From positions 1-64,000 of the forward strand of contig CACOMW010000003.1 of the NCBI GenBank assembly GCA_902628365.1: a stretch of DNA of 64,000 nucleotides, in the 5' to 3' direction. The DNA comes from an uncultured Marinoscillum sp. (GTDB lineage Bacteria; Bacteroidota; Bacteroidia; Cytophagales; MED-G16). This document shows, piece after piece, positions 1-9,920 of the stretch. The position numbers were made by a program, and so were the translations under genes. How positions within the stretch are numbered: the first letter of the stretch is position 1; each line of letters starts with the position of its first letter. The notes below the pieces were generated by a model. The model did not search any database. It saw only the letters and a list, made by a program, of their open reading frames with translations, and was not told the DNA's origin.

Positions 1-1
1 A

Positions 2-136
2 AACAAAGAATATAAATTCTTTAATGAAATTATTTCTCTGCCTCATCCCAGATGGATTTTGCAGTATAGATCAAAACAAAAAAATATATATATGAAAGAA
101 TATATAAATAAATTAAATAATATAAATAATGACTAA
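2..136 (+). CDS. C-terminal fragment of a uracil-DNA glycosylase family (SMUG2-like) protein, truncated by the window start
   Basis: Open frame from base 2 to TAA at 134-136 reads NKEYKFFNEIISLPHPRWILQYRSKQKNIYMKEYINKLNNINND; the LPHPRWIxQYR ending resembles Bacteroidota UDG/SMUG2-like proteins. Overlaps the next ATG by 8 nt. Confidence 0.4.
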   Translation, partial: NKEYKFFNEIISLPHPRWILQYRSKQKNIYMKEYINKLNNINND

Positions 137-1148
137 TAGAAGAACTTTTATAAAAAAAATATCGGCAATTGGAGCAACTGCTCCTTTAGTTACAAATTTA
201 AAAGGGGAATCATCAAAAAAAGATAATCCTATCATAGTATGTAGTAGAGGTGAAGATTGGGGTGAAAAAGTATTAATACCCGGCTGGGAAATTTTATCAA
301 ATAATGGGAAATTATTGGATGCTATTGAAAAATCTGCAAATGTTACAGAATTAGATCCTGAAGATACATCAGTTGGTTTTGGTGGTCTTCCAAATGAACA
401 TGGAATTGTACAATTAGATGCTTCTATAATGTATGGACCTAATCATAATTGTGGTTCAGTGGCTTGTTTAGAAGGAATTAAAACTCCATCATCTGTTGCT
501 AGACTTGTAATGGAAAGAACTGACCATATTCATATTGTAGGAAAAGGAGCTCAAAATTTTGCTAAAGCTCATGGCTTTAAGATAGAAAATCTATTAACTG
601 AAAAAGCAAGAAAAATTTGGCTTAGGTGGAAAGAAAATATTTCTGATAAAGATGATTGGTTTCCTCCAAAAGATAACAGTTATAATAATGAAAGATCTAC
701 AGGTACAATAAATGTTTTAGCAGTAGATTCTAATAGTGATGTTGCCGGAATAACAACTACAAGTGGTCTTGCTTATAAAATACCCGGAAGAATTGGTGAT
801 TCACCTATAATTGGAGCTGGATTATATGTAGATAATGAGGTAGGTGCAGCTGGTGCTACTGGAAGAGGAGAAGAGATTTTAAGAACTTGTGGATCATTCT
901 TTGTCGTTGAGCAAATGAGAAATGGTAAAACTCCCCAAGAAGCATGTGAAGCATTATGTAAAAAAATTGTTGATATTAATGGTGGAACTAAAAATATTGA
1001 TTTCAATGATAAAATTGTTGCTTTAGGAAAAGATGGATCAGTAGGCTGTGCATCAATCAAAGAAAAAAAAGGAAATGAACCAAAACTATCATACTGGTCT
1101 AAAAATGGATTCAAAGTTTATAGAGGGACTTATTTGATTGAGGAATAA
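129..1148 (+). CDS. N(4)-(beta-N-acetylglucosaminyl)-L-asparaginase / isoaspartyl peptidase family (Ntn hydrolase), Tat/Sec-like N-terminus
   Basis: MTNRRTFIKKISAIGATAPL leader; STGTINVLAVDSNSDVAGITTTSG autocleavage-type region; GRIGDSPIIGAGLYVDNEVGAAGATGRGE. Confidence 0.9.
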   Translation: MTNRRTFIKKISAIGATAPLVTNLKGESSKKDNPIIVCSRGEDWGEKVLIPGWEILSNNGKLLDAIEKSANVTELDPEDTSVGFGGLPNEHGIVQLDASIMYGPNHNCGSVACLEGIKTPSSVARLVMERTDHIHIVGKGAQNFAKAHGFKIENLLTEKARKIWLRWKENISDKDDWFPPKDNSYNNERSTGTINVLAVDSNSDVAGITTTSGLAYKIPGRIGDSPIIGAGLYVDNEVGAAGATGRGEEILRTCGSFFVVEQMRNGKTPQEACEALCKKIVDINGGTKNIDFNDKIVALGKDGSVGCASIKEKKGNEPKLSYWSKNGFKVYRGTYLIEE

Positions 1149-1982
1149 TTAATAAATTATATATGTTAATTTTATTAAAAATTCATTTTCGGTATCTCCT
1201 TTTCTTATTTTATAACTAAAATCTAATCTAGATCTAGATAAGAATATAAATTGTATACCTGGAGCCAAAGTAGATGAAAACTTATTGAACCGTTCAGGAA
1301 AGGATTTATTGGTTATGGTATTAGTTATATACTCTAAGTATATATTAAAATTTGTTTGCTTGTATGATTTATATTTTCTGGGAAAAACTAAATACCCAGC
1401 TGATATCGAATTTTTTAAAGTACCTAGCCTAAATAAGTTATTAGACTTATCATAAATATCATTTACTCTTGTATAAGCTGAAGTTATTGAAATAGCTAGT
1501 TTTTTGATAAGTTGTGTACCTATTAAACCAAATTCAAAACCATTATCTTGTAGTTCTAAATCAATATTACTTTTCATAAATTTTTCTTTATGAAAAGAAT
1601 ATTTTACAAATGAAGATAATCTAGTATGATTTTTTTGTTTGTCTGTTGTAAAAATTCTTTGTTTTGAATATAATTTGAATCCATTAAAACCAAAATTAGT
1701 ACTCAGATCTTTTTCATAAGGTTTATTAGAAAATTGAAAACTTCCACTAATCATAATTTTTTTTGACAAACCATAGGCTAAAGAAGGTGTAAACAATAAA
1801 GCATTCTTGATACTTTCCTTTTCATTAGTTTGATTTAAAAAAATGTTAGAATAATTAAATCGAATAACTTTTGTTCCTTTTGGAATTAAGCTGGCAGCTT
1901 CAGTATTAATATATAATTCCTGAGAATAAGAGTTATTATATAAAAAAAGAAAAATTAGAAAAAAAAGAAATATTTTTTTCAT
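1149..1982 (-). CDS. Putative outer-membrane or secreted protein with signal peptide, function unknown
   Basis: Signal peptide MKKIFLFFLIFLFLYNNSYSQ and alternating beta-strand pattern; 13 nt downstream of the HMA-domain gene. Confidence 0.6.
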   Translation of the reverse strand: MKKIFLFFLIFLFLYNNSYSQELYINTEAASLIPKGTKVIRFNYSNIFLNQTNEKESIKNALLFTPSLAYGLSKKIMISGSFQFSNKPYEKDLSTNFGFNGFKLYSKQRIFTTDKQKNHTRLSSFVKYSFHKEKFMKSNIDLELQDNGFEFGLIGTQLIKKLAISITSAYTRVNDIYDKSNNLFRLGTLKNSISAGYLVFPRKYKSYKQTNFNIYLEYITNTITNKSFPERFNKFSSTLAPGIQFIFLSRSRLDFSYKIRKGDTENEFLIKLTYIIY

Positions 1983-1995
1983 CCAATAAATATTA

Positions 1996-2538
1996 TTAAA
2001 TATCAGACTTTAGATGAAATAATTTATTTGATTTTAGGTTTTCATGATTAGTACAACATGATTTAGAATGCCTTCCAGTCAAATAACATGAATGATTTGT
2101 TTTAGAAGATAATTGATCAAATTTTTCTTTATCAATAAAATTTTTATCAACTAATTTGAAAACCTTTGATTCTTTATTTTCATCAGAAAAAAAATGGAAT
2201 AAGTTATTATCAATTAAGCTATGTGAATCATTCGGTGTTAATAAAGCATTTTCAAAAATAATTTCTGTTTCACCAAGAAAAAAACCTGCATCTTCAATTT
2301 TTTCTTGGATCAAATCAAAATCCACAAACATACCTTCTTTAAATTCTAGAATAAATGAGGTGGATTCTAAATCAGGAATAATATCCTTTATAAAGTCTAA
2401 CTTTTCTAAACTTCTATGAGTAGAATAAGAACACATAGCACAGGTTAGTCCATTAACTTCAATTTTTGAATGAAATTTTTGTGAAAAACCAGAAAAGAAA
2501 AAAGAAAAAAGAAAAAAAATGATAAAGTATTTTTTCAT
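1996..2538 (-). CDS. Secreted heavy-metal-associated (HMA) domain protein with Cys/His-rich C-terminus
   Basis: KIEVNGLTCAMCSYSTHRSLEKL (GxxCxxC), tail HSCYLTGRHSKSCCTNH; start taken at the internal ATG (MKKYFIIFFLFSFFFSGFSQ signal peptide) rather than the 5' end of the ORF at 2559. Confidence 0.7.
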   Translation of the reverse strand: MKKYFIIFFLFSFFFSGFSQKFHSKIEVNGLTCAMCSYSTHRSLEKLDFIKDIIPDLESTSFILEFKEGMFVDFDLIQEKIEDAGFFLGETEIIFENALLTPNDSHSLIDNNLFHFFSDENKESKVFKLVDKNFIDKEKFDQLSSKTNHSCYLTGRHSKSCCTNHENLKSNKLFHLKSDI

Positions 2539-2644
2539 AATTAATTTAATTTGTAGCAATCAAGAGTAAAAATAATTAAATTCATAATTATAATTGCCTT
2601 TTTACTTAAAAAGATAATTACTATAAGTATATCAAAATATCTTA

Positions 2645-3124
2645 ATGAAAAACACTATTTACATCATACTTTATTTGATATTGTTCATTTCCTGCAGCAA
2701 AAAAAATAAAAATGATTTTGAAATAAATTCAAGCTATTTAACAGATCTAAATGATAATCAAATTGATCTTGATTCATATCACGGAAACGTTTTGTTTTTA
2801 AACCTTTGGGCTACATGGTGTAAACCATGTATTGTAGAATTTGAAGATATTATGAATTCAAAAGAACTTTTTGAAAAAGATAGTATAAAATTTGTTGCAA
2901 TTTCAAACGAAAATATAAACACAATAAAATCTTTCGTTCAAAAAAATAAATATGATATTGAATTTCTAAAACTTGAAGGAGATTATTCGTATTTTGATGC
3001 TTATGGATTACCTACTACAATCATTTTTGATAAATCTGGTAAAGAGATATTTAGAACTAGCGGCATGAAAAAAAATCAATTCACTTCTAAAAGTTTTATA
3101 CGAAAAATAAAAAAATTATTGTGA
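2645..3124 (+). CDS. TlpA-like thioredoxin-fold lipoprotein
   Basis: Lipoprotein signal ILYLILFISC; NLWATWCKPCIVEF CxxC motif; YGLPTTIIFDKSG. Confidence 0.9.
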   Translation: MKNTIYIILYLILFISCSKKNKNDFEINSSYLTDLNDNQIDLDSYHGNVLFLNLWATWCKPCIVEFEDIMNSKELFEKDSIKFVAISNENINTIKSFVQKNKYDIEFLKLEGDYSYFDAYGLPTTIIFDKSGKEIFRTSGMKKNQFTSKSFIRKIKKLL

Positions 3125-3765
3125 TAGAATCAAATTACAATTATAAAACTCATTGGGATAATGCATATAAAAAAAATTCATCTAAAAATCTTGGTTGGTT
3201 TGAATCTGATCCTAAGTTATCAATAGAATTGATTGAAAAATGCAATTTAAATAAAAATTCTGTGCTATTCAATGCTGGAGCAGGTACTTCAAAATTAATC
3301 AAAATACTAATCAAAAAAGGATTCAAAAATATTATAATAAATGATATATCGTCAATAGCAATAAAAAAACTTCAAAACAAACTTCAAAACAAGCCTTCAA
3401 TAAAATTTATACAAGATGATTTAACAAATCCAAAAAAATTATCGAAGATAAATAAAGTTGACTTATGGCATGATCGAGCTGTTTTACATTTTTTTCAAGA
3501 AAAATACCAACAAGAAAATTATTTTAATTTATTAAAAAAAGTTGTTAAAAAAGATGGTCATGTTATTCTATGTGAATTTAACTTAGATGGTGCAAAAAAA
3601 TGTTGTGGGTTAGATATATTTAACTATGATAAAAAAATGCTTATAAAAAAACTTGGCAAAGATTTTGAATTATTAGAAGCTATCAATTACACATATAAAC
3701 ATCCATATAATGGAAATAAAAGAAAATATATTTATACTTTATTTAAAAGAATAAATTATAATTAA
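3121..3765 (+). CDS. Class I SAM-dependent methyltransferase
   Basis: GTG start overlapping the previous stop (GTGA); HWDNAYKKN...VLFNAGAGTSKLI...DLWHDRAVLHFF. Confidence 0.85.
   Translation: MIESNYNYKTHWDNAYKKNSSKNLGWFESDPKLSIELIEKCNLNKNSVLFNAGAGTSKLIKILIKKGFKNIIINDISSIAIKKLQNKLQNKPSIKFIQDDLTNPKKLSKINKVDLWHDRAVLHFFQEKYQQENYFNLLKKVVKKDGHVILCEFNLDGAKKCCGLDIFNYDKKMLIKKLGKDFELLEAINYTYKHPYNGNKRKYIYTLFKRINYN
3367..3390. repeat. Perfect 12-nt tandem duplication (aaacttcaaaac x2) in the methyltransferase gene
   Basis: Direct reading; encodes LQNKLQNK. Confidence 0.9.
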
Positions 3766-4766
3766 TTACAAGCACACCTAAATCCTGTATGAGACATTCC
3801 AGAATCTGGACTAGACTTCATTCTAGCAGTTACTCTATAGCCAGAACAATAACTTGAATTGCATAAAAATGAACCACCCCTCAGAACCCGTTTTTTGGAA
3901 TATGGTTCTTGAGGATCAAAAGATTGATTAGGTCCTTTTGGATTAATTGATAATGACTCATTTTTTTTATAGTAATTATAATCATACCAGTCACTACACC
4001 ACTCCCAAACATTTCCTGCCATATCATAAAGCCCATAACCATTAGGAATATATGTTTTAACTGGCGCAGTATAATAATATCCATCTTTTATTGTGTTAAA
4101 AAAAGGAAAATCCCCCTCCCAAGAATTTAAAAAACTTGATGATAATAACCCATTTCCCCATGTAAAATTAACATCATTTTTTCCACCTTTAGCTGCAAAT
4201 TCCCACTCGGCTTCTGTAGGCAACCTTTTACCTTTCCACTTACAATATTCAAGAGCGTCAAAGTATGATATATGTACCACCGGATGATTCATAATTTCCT
4301 TAATAGAAGAGCCTTCACCAAAAGGATGTTTCCAATTTGCACCTTTTCTCCATTCCCACCAGGTTGAAACATCTGAAAGTGGGACTTTATTAGTTGATGG
4401 TTTAAAAACCAAAGAAGAAGCAACAAATAAACTATCATGTGGTTTTTGAATCCCAGGTGGCAATTGAGTTTTTATTTCTTCCCAAGTAGGTTTAATTTCT
4501 GCAGTAGTAACATAATTAGTTTCATTAACAAAATCCATAAATTCAGAGTTAGTAATTTCAGTTTGATCTATCCAAAATCCATTCAATTTGACCTTATGTG
4601 AAGGAAATTCATCATTTCTAGCTTCAAAGTGATTCATGCCCCCCATCATAAATTCACCCGGTTTTATCCATGACATTCCTGTATAATCCTTTTGTTTATT
4701 GCAGCTGAATAAAGGAATTAAAATGATAAAAAAAATATTAAAAAAATTATTTTTTTTATTTATCAT
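3762..4766 (-). CDS. Formylglycine-generating enzyme (SUMF1/FGE) family lipoprotein
   Basis: WIKPGEFMMGGMNHFEARNDEFPSHKVKLNGFWIDQTEITN...; C-terminal RGGSFLCNSSYCSGYRVTARMKSSPDSGMSHTGFRCA retains the CxxxxC pair of true FGE. Confidence 0.9.
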   Translation of the reverse strand: MINKKNNFFNIFFIILIPLFSCNKQKDYTGMSWIKPGEFMMGGMNHFEARNDEFPSHKVKLNGFWIDQTEITNSEFMDFVNETNYVTTAEIKPTWEEIKTQLPPGIQKPHDSLFVASSLVFKPSTNKVPLSDVSTWWEWRKGANWKHPFGEGSSIKEIMNHPVVHISYFDALEYCKWKGKRLPTEAEWEFAAKGGKNDVNFTWGNGLLSSSFLNSWEGDFPFFNTIKDGYYYTAPVKTYIPNGYGLYDMAGNVWEWCSDWYDYNYYKKNESLSINPKGPNQSFDPQEPYSKKRVLRGGSFLCNSSYCSGYRVTARMKSSPDSGMSHTGFRCACN

Positions 4767-5882
4767 CTATTCTGAACTATTAATTATTCTTTTTGTCATA
4801 ATATATTTTTCCATATGATAACTATCATAATCCTTATCATTTGGACTCACAGAACTAATTCTCACATTTTTTGAAGATTGTATAAACTTATTATTCCCTA
4901 ACCACATGCCTACATGATCTATTTTTAATTTTTCATCATTTTTATATCCAAAAAATAATAAATCTCCAATTTTCAAATTTCCCCAATTACTAACAGAATC
5001 AACAATTTGACCAATTTGTATTTGTTGTGAAGCATCTCTAGGAATAATTAATCCATTCATATAATATAATGTTTTTGTAAATCCACTACAATCAAAACCA
5101 TTAGATGAGGTTCCTCCCCATAAATATGGAATACCAACTAATTTTTCAGCATTTAAAACTAATGCTTCTAGATCATTATTTTTTAATTCATCAAAAGAAG
5201 AATATTTAATAAATTTTGAGTTATCAACCCATCCAGTTCTTCCATCTGGATACATTACCTTAAATTGATTTGATTCTTCATTAATTAATTTTAAAACACT
5301 TCCCATAACAATGTCTGAAACTATTTTTTTCTTATTTCTATCTTTAAATGAAAAACCAAAAACTTCATTAAAAATGACTTTCTCACCTTCAAAATAGTTT
5401 TTAAATTCCTTTTCTTTTAGATTGGTAAACCCTCCATGATCTATCCAAGAAATATATCCTTCAGGGGTTTTGACCAAATACCATTCACCATCTTTTTTTA
5501 AAACTTTTAGTTTGGTACCTAAAACAGCTTGTGAAACTAATTCTGATGAATGACTAGGTGATTTTCTTAAATTTGATACAGAATTATTTACGATTCCAAA
5601 ATTTGGAACAGAAGAATCAGGTAAAATAGTTATACTATCATTGATATCAATATTATTTGATTCAATTAATTTTAAAAATTCTAATTTGGCTTCTTTAGAA
5701 TCAGTTTCTCCTTTTATTGTATTTGTTTCACCATTAAAATTAACTTTCCATAATGCAGTTCTACTATCTGGAGCATGCTTACTTTTTATACTATTTATAT
5801 GGGCCAATACTAAATCATTTTTATTTTCTTTACAGGAAAAAAAAATTAAGATAAAAAAAATAAAAAAGTAGATTGTCCTCAT
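4767..5882 (-). CDS. SH3-domain plus NlpC/P60 (C40) peptidase lipoprotein
   Basis: Lipoprotein signal FFSCKENK; SH3-like repeats; GIPYLWGGTSSNGFDCSGFTKTLYY...DHVGMWLG. Confidence 0.92.
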   Translation of the reverse strand: MRTIYFFIFFILIFFSCKENKNDLVLAHINSIKSKHAPDSRTALWKVNFNGETNTIKGETDSKEAKLEFLKLIESNNIDINDSITILPDSSVPNFGIVNNSVSNLRKSPSHSSELVSQAVLGTKLKVLKKDGEWYLVKTPEGYISWIDHGGFTNLKEKEFKNYFEGEKVIFNEVFGFSFKDRNKKKIVSDIVMGSVLKLINEESNQFKVMYPDGRTGWVDNSKFIKYSSFDELKNNDLEALVLNAEKLVGIPYLWGGTSSNGFDCSGFTKTLYYMNGLIIPRDASQQIQIGQIVDSVSNWGNLKIGDLLFFGYKNDEKLKIDHVGMWLGNNKFIQSSKNVRISSVSPNDKDYDSYHMEKYIMTKRIINSSE

Positions 5883-5885
5883 AAA

Positions 5886-7067
5886 CTATTTTAATGTCTC
5901 AAATTTATCAAAAATATCAATCATATAAGGCAGAGACCCAGAAGCATGGTCCTTTCCTTGCAAAGTATTTAAAGAAATAATTGAAGAAGAAGTTCCTAAT
6001 TTTATAAAATTATCATATGTAGTTACAGAATTATTATAAGGAACTGCTATATCATCTGTACCATGATATAAATACATTTTAGTTTTAGGTATCCAATTAT
6101 TTAGACTATTTTCTTCAAAAGCACTAATTATTTCAGAGTATTTTGAACTAGAATGAACATTATTTTTAAATTCTTCAGTCAGAAGACTATCTATGTTATA
6201 TGTTAAAACATTGTTAATCTGTCCACCTGAATAAGATCCATTAAAATAATTAGGTATTATTGAAGCAAAAGGCTCTTTAAAAATATCTGACAATTCTAAA
6301 TTCCATTTATAAGTTGTTTTATAAGAAATCGCTACATAAGCTAAATAATAAGGATGAGGATAAGTTTTAAGGCTCAAAAAGTAATCTAACATGCCAAGAA
6401 TATCATAACCACCTGCTGCAGGTGCTGATGCTACTAAATTTATACCTTTTGGATTATTCTCTTCAATATTCTTATGTGCAGCCATAGTTGCGAATCCTCC
6501 TTCAGAATATCCAGCTAAAAAAACATCACCATTAAAATTATAGTTCTCTATTTCAGCCAGTTCTTTTACAGCTTTTAACATATCTACAACAGTGTTTCCA
6601 ATTATATCAGATCTATAATAAGGATGGAGAATATCCTTTGAGGATCCAAAACCAAGGTAATCTGGCATTAAAAAAATATAACCAAGACTTGCTGCATTAG
6701 AGAAAAAACTATAAGTAACTAAATTATCTGATGGAGCATCTATATGTCTAGATTCTGTTCCATGATGAAAACTTAGCATAGGAACTGGTTGATCTGTGTC
6801 AGGAAATGAAACTAATCCAGAAGCAATAATTTCTTCACCTAAATATGTGGTTTTATATGTAATAGTGTAAAGTGAGAGACCATATTTAGCTTTATTAGAT
6901 ATAACTGAAAATTCAGAATTATTAACTGATTTTAAAACATTTTCATAATCTTGAGAAAATAATTTTAAATAGGAATTTAAGCTATTAATAGATATTTCAT
7001 CTTCATCACAGCCAGAAAAGAGATAGGAAAAAAATATTATAAGAAAAAAATTAAATAATTTTTTCAT
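5886..7067 (-). CDS. Secreted alpha/beta hydrolase (secretory-lipase-like) lipoprotein
   Basis: Lipoprotein signal SYLFSGCDED; GYSEGGFATMAAH nucleophile elbow; HGTDDIAVPY. Confidence 0.85.
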   Translation of the reverse strand: MKKLFNFFLIIFFSYLFSGCDEDEISINSLNSYLKLFSQDYENVLKSVNNSEFSVISNKAKYGLSLYTITYKTTYLGEEIIASGLVSFPDTDQPVPMLSFHHGTESRHIDAPSDNLVTYSFFSNAASLGYIFLMPDYLGFGSSKDILHPYYRSDIIGNTVVDMLKAVKELAEIENYNFNGDVFLAGYSEGGFATMAAHKNIEENNPKGINLVASAPAAGGYDILGMLDYFLSLKTYPHPYYLAYVAISYKTTYKWNLELSDIFKEPFASIIPNYFNGSYSGGQINNVLTYNIDSLLTEEFKNNVHSSSKYSEIISAFEENSLNNWIPKTKMYLYHGTDDIAVPYNNSVTTYDNFIKLGTSSSIISLNTLQGKDHASGSLPYMIDIFDKFETLK

Positions 7068-7090
7068 TTAAATTATTATCTAAAATTAAG

Positions 7091-7111
7091 TAAGCAAATA
7101 TAATTTGCTTA
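7091..7111. promoter_or_regulatory. 21-bp palindrome TAAGCAAA-tataa-TTTGCTTA in a divergent intergenic region, overlapping a minus-strand TATATTTG -7-like element
   Basis: Perfect 8-bp arms; TATATTTG on the minus strand at 7102-7095, upstream of the hydrolase gene start at 7067. Confidence 0.5.
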
Positions 7112-7121
7112 ATATTGAACA

Positions 7122-8582
7122 ATGCAAGAATATGGATTTTTATCAGTTATTCCTCCACTAATAGCTATTTTTTTGGCCATTAGAACAAAACAAGTATTTA
7201 TTTCTCTTCTAACGGGAATTTTTATTGGATGGCTAATTATTGGTAAGTGGAATATATTAAGTGGGGTTCTTTTAACAATTGATGGAATTGTAAATGTATT
7301 TCAAGATCCTGGAAATACTAGAGTTATAATTTTTACATTTTTGGTTGGCTCTTTAATTACATTTATTCAAGTTTCAGGAGGTGTAGCTGGATTTGTAAAT
7401 AGTGTAAAAAAATACTTCAATAGTGACGAAAATAGAATAAATAGAAGTAGAAAAAAAGCACAAATATTTGCTGCTTTTACTGGAATGATAATTTTTGTTG
7501 AATCAAATATTTCCGCTTTAACAGTAGGAACAATTTTTAGACCAATCTTTGATAAATTAAAAATTTCTAGAGAAAAATTAGCTTACATTGCTGATTCAAC
7601 TTCTGCACCTTCTAAACTATTAATTCCTTTTAATGGATGGGGTGCATTTATTATGGGTTTACTTCTTACTCAAGGAATTGATAATCCTTTTTTGGGATTA
7701 ATTAATGCGATGCCTTATAACTTTTATCCTATACTTGTCATAATTGTTTTATTTTATTTTATAATGTCTGGAAAAGATATTGGTGCTATGAAATCAGCTG
7801 AAATAAGAACAAAGAAAGGAAAAGTTTTTAATGAAGGTTCATTACCAATGATATCTGATGAAATAACAATAATTAAAACTAAAAAAGGTATAAAAGAAAA
7901 TTCATTAAATATGTTTATACCATTGGGATCAATGATTTTAATTATGCCATTCATGCTATTATACACCGGATATAGTACTGAGTTGAATGACAATTCTTTT
8001 TTTGGAATAATTGGAAATGCTTCGGGATCTAAGTCAGTATTATATTCTATTTTTTTTACTATTATTATTTCATCATTTTACTACGTAATAAAAAAAATTA
8101 TGACAATTAGGGAAATTATAAATAACACTTTAAAAGGAATGTCTGGAATGGTTTCAATGGCTGTTTTAATTTTATTAGCTTTTGCTATAGGTAACCTATG
8201 TAACGAACTAGGAACTGGTCAATATGTATCTGAATCTTTAAAAGGTATTATTTCTCCTAAATTTATCCCTGTTTTATTATTCTTAACTAGTTGTTTTATA
8301 TCCTTCTCAACAGGAACATCATGGGGAACATTTGCAATTATGATAGCAATTGCAGTTCCTATATCAAATCAAATTGGAATAGACACACATGTTGCAATAG
8401 CAGCTTCACTTGGCGGGGGGCTTTTTGGTGATCACTGCTCACCCATTTCAGATACTTCAGTTATTTCATCTATGGCATCTGCAAGTGATCATATTGATCA
8501 CGTAAAAACTCAGCTTCCTTATGCTTTAATTTCAGGTGTATTAACCGCTTTTTTATATTTAATTATTGGAATGAACTATTAA
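7122..8582 (+). CDS. NhaC-family Na+/H+ antiporter
   Basis: Polytopic membrane protein; FSTGTSWGTFAIMIAIAVP and GGGLFGDHCSPISDTSVISS motifs. Confidence 0.9.
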   Translation: MQEYGFLSVIPPLIAIFLAIRTKQVFISLLTGIFIGWLIIGKWNILSGVLLTIDGIVNVFQDPGNTRVIIFTFLVGSLITFIQVSGGVAGFVNSVKKYFNSDENRINRSRKKAQIFAAFTGMIIFVESNISALTVGTIFRPIFDKLKISREKLAYIADSTSAPSKLLIPFNGWGAFIMGLLLTQGIDNPFLGLINAMPYNFYPILVIIVLFYFIMSGKDIGAMKSAEIRTKKGKVFNEGSLPMISDEITIIKTKKGIKENSLNMFIPLGSMILIMPFMLLYTGYSTELNDNSFFGIIGNASGSKSVLYSIFFTIIISSFYYVIKKIMTIREIINNTLKGMSGMVSMAVLILLAFAIGNLCNELGTGQYVSESLKGIISPKFIPVLLFLTSCFISFSTGTSWGTFAIMIAIAVPISNQIGIDTHVAIAASLGGGLFGDHCSPISDTSVISSMASASDHIDHVKTQLPYALISGVLTAFLYLIIGMNY

Positions 8583-8586
8583 GTAA

Positions 8587-9915
8587 TTAAATATACCTGT
8601 TAATAATATTTTCAAATAATTCTTGTCTTCCAGAAATTAGCTTTGGCTCTTTCAGTTTAGAGGCATGCTGATATAAGTCTTTCATGGAAATTTTTCCATC
8701 TTCAAAATCTTTTCCTTTTCCTACATCGAAAGAAGCATACCTTTCTTGCAATAATTTAGAATATTCAGAATCATTTAATATTTTTTCCGTTATTAATAAT
8801 CCTTTTGCAAAAAGATCTATGGCTCCTATATGAGAATAAAACATATCATTTAAATCAATAGAGTTTCTTCTTGTTTTAGCATCAAAATTGATACCTCCAC
8901 CTTGAAAACCACCAGATTGTATAATCACTAAAAGAGACTCTACAATTTCATATATATTATTAGGAAATTGATCAGTATCCCATCCATTTTGATAATCTCC
9001 CCTATTTGCATCCATGCTTCCAAGCATATTACTGTTTGCCGCTACCTGAAGCTCGTGCTGAAATGTATGACTTGCTAGAGTTGCATGATTAACCTCAATA
9101 TTTAATTTAAAATCTTTATCAAGACCGTAATGCTCTAAAAACCCAATAACTGTAGCAGCATCAAAATCATATTGATGTTTGGTAGGTTCCATAGGTTTAG
9201 GTTCAATAAAAAAACATCCCTTAAAACCTTGTGATCGTGCATAATCTTTTGAAAGATGAAGGAATTTTGCTAGATGATCAAGTTCTCTTTTCATATCTGT
9301 ATTTAAAAGTGACATGTATCCTTCCCTACCTCCCCAAAAAACATAATTTTCACCACCGAGTTCAATGGTGACGTCGAGTGCGTTTTTTACTTGGGCAGCC
9401 GCAACAGATAGTATATCGAATTCTGGATTTGTAGCAGCTCCATTCATATATCTTGGATTTGAAAAAAGATTAGCTGTTCCCCAAAGAACATTAATATCTG
9501 ATTCCTTTATCTTTTCTTTTGCATAACTTGTAATTTTTTCTAGTCTTTTTTCTGATTCAGACAGAGAGGATCCTTCTTCGATCAAGTCAAAATCATGAAA
9601 ACAAAAATGCTTTAATCCTAACTTGGAAATAAATTCAAAAGCAGCGTCCATTTTATCACAAGCATTTTGAAAAGGATCAGAAGATTTTGACCATGGAAAA
9701 GACTTAGTGCCAACTCCAAATGGATCATTTCCAGGGTTTACAAATGAATGCCAATAAGCAACTGCAAATTTAAAATGTTCACCCATTTTTTTTCCAAGGA
9801 CAATCTTATTTTCATCATAAAATCTATATGAAAAGGGATTTTTAGAATCTTTTCCCTCAAATTTTATTTTTTTAACATCCTTAAAATATTCTCTATCTCC
9901 TAGTACAATTGACAT
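8587..9915 (-). CDS. xylA: Xylose isomerase
   Basis: Full-length XylA; LGLKHFCFHDFDLI, NIEVNHATLASHTFQHEL, GSMDANRGDYQNGWDTDQFP. Confidence 0.97.
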   Translation of the reverse strand: MSIVLGDREYFKDVKKIKFEGKDSKNPFSYRFYDENKIVLGKKMGEHFKFAVAYWHSFVNPGNDPFGVGTKSFPWSKSSDPFQNACDKMDAAFEFISKLGLKHFCFHDFDLIEEGSSLSESEKRLEKITSYAKEKIKESDINVLWGTANLFSNPRYMNGAATNPEFDILSVAAAQVKNALDVTIELGGENYVFWGGREGYMSLLNTDMKRELDHLAKFLHLSKDYARSQGFKGCFFIEPKPMEPTKHQYDFDAATVIGFLEHYGLDKDFKLNIEVNHATLASHTFQHELQVAANSNMLGSMDANRGDYQNGWDTDQFPNNIYEIVESLLVIIQSGGFQGGGINFDAKTRRNSIDLNDMFYSHIGAIDLFAKGLLITEKILNDSEYSKLLQERYASFDVGKGKDFEDGKISMKDLYQHASKLKEPKLISGRQELFENIINRYI

Positions 9916-9920
9916 GTTTA

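Noticed and set aside
773-1114. 113-aa minus-strand ORF
   Set aside because: Antisense shadow of the well-supported asparaginase-family gene; composition mirrors the sense codons.
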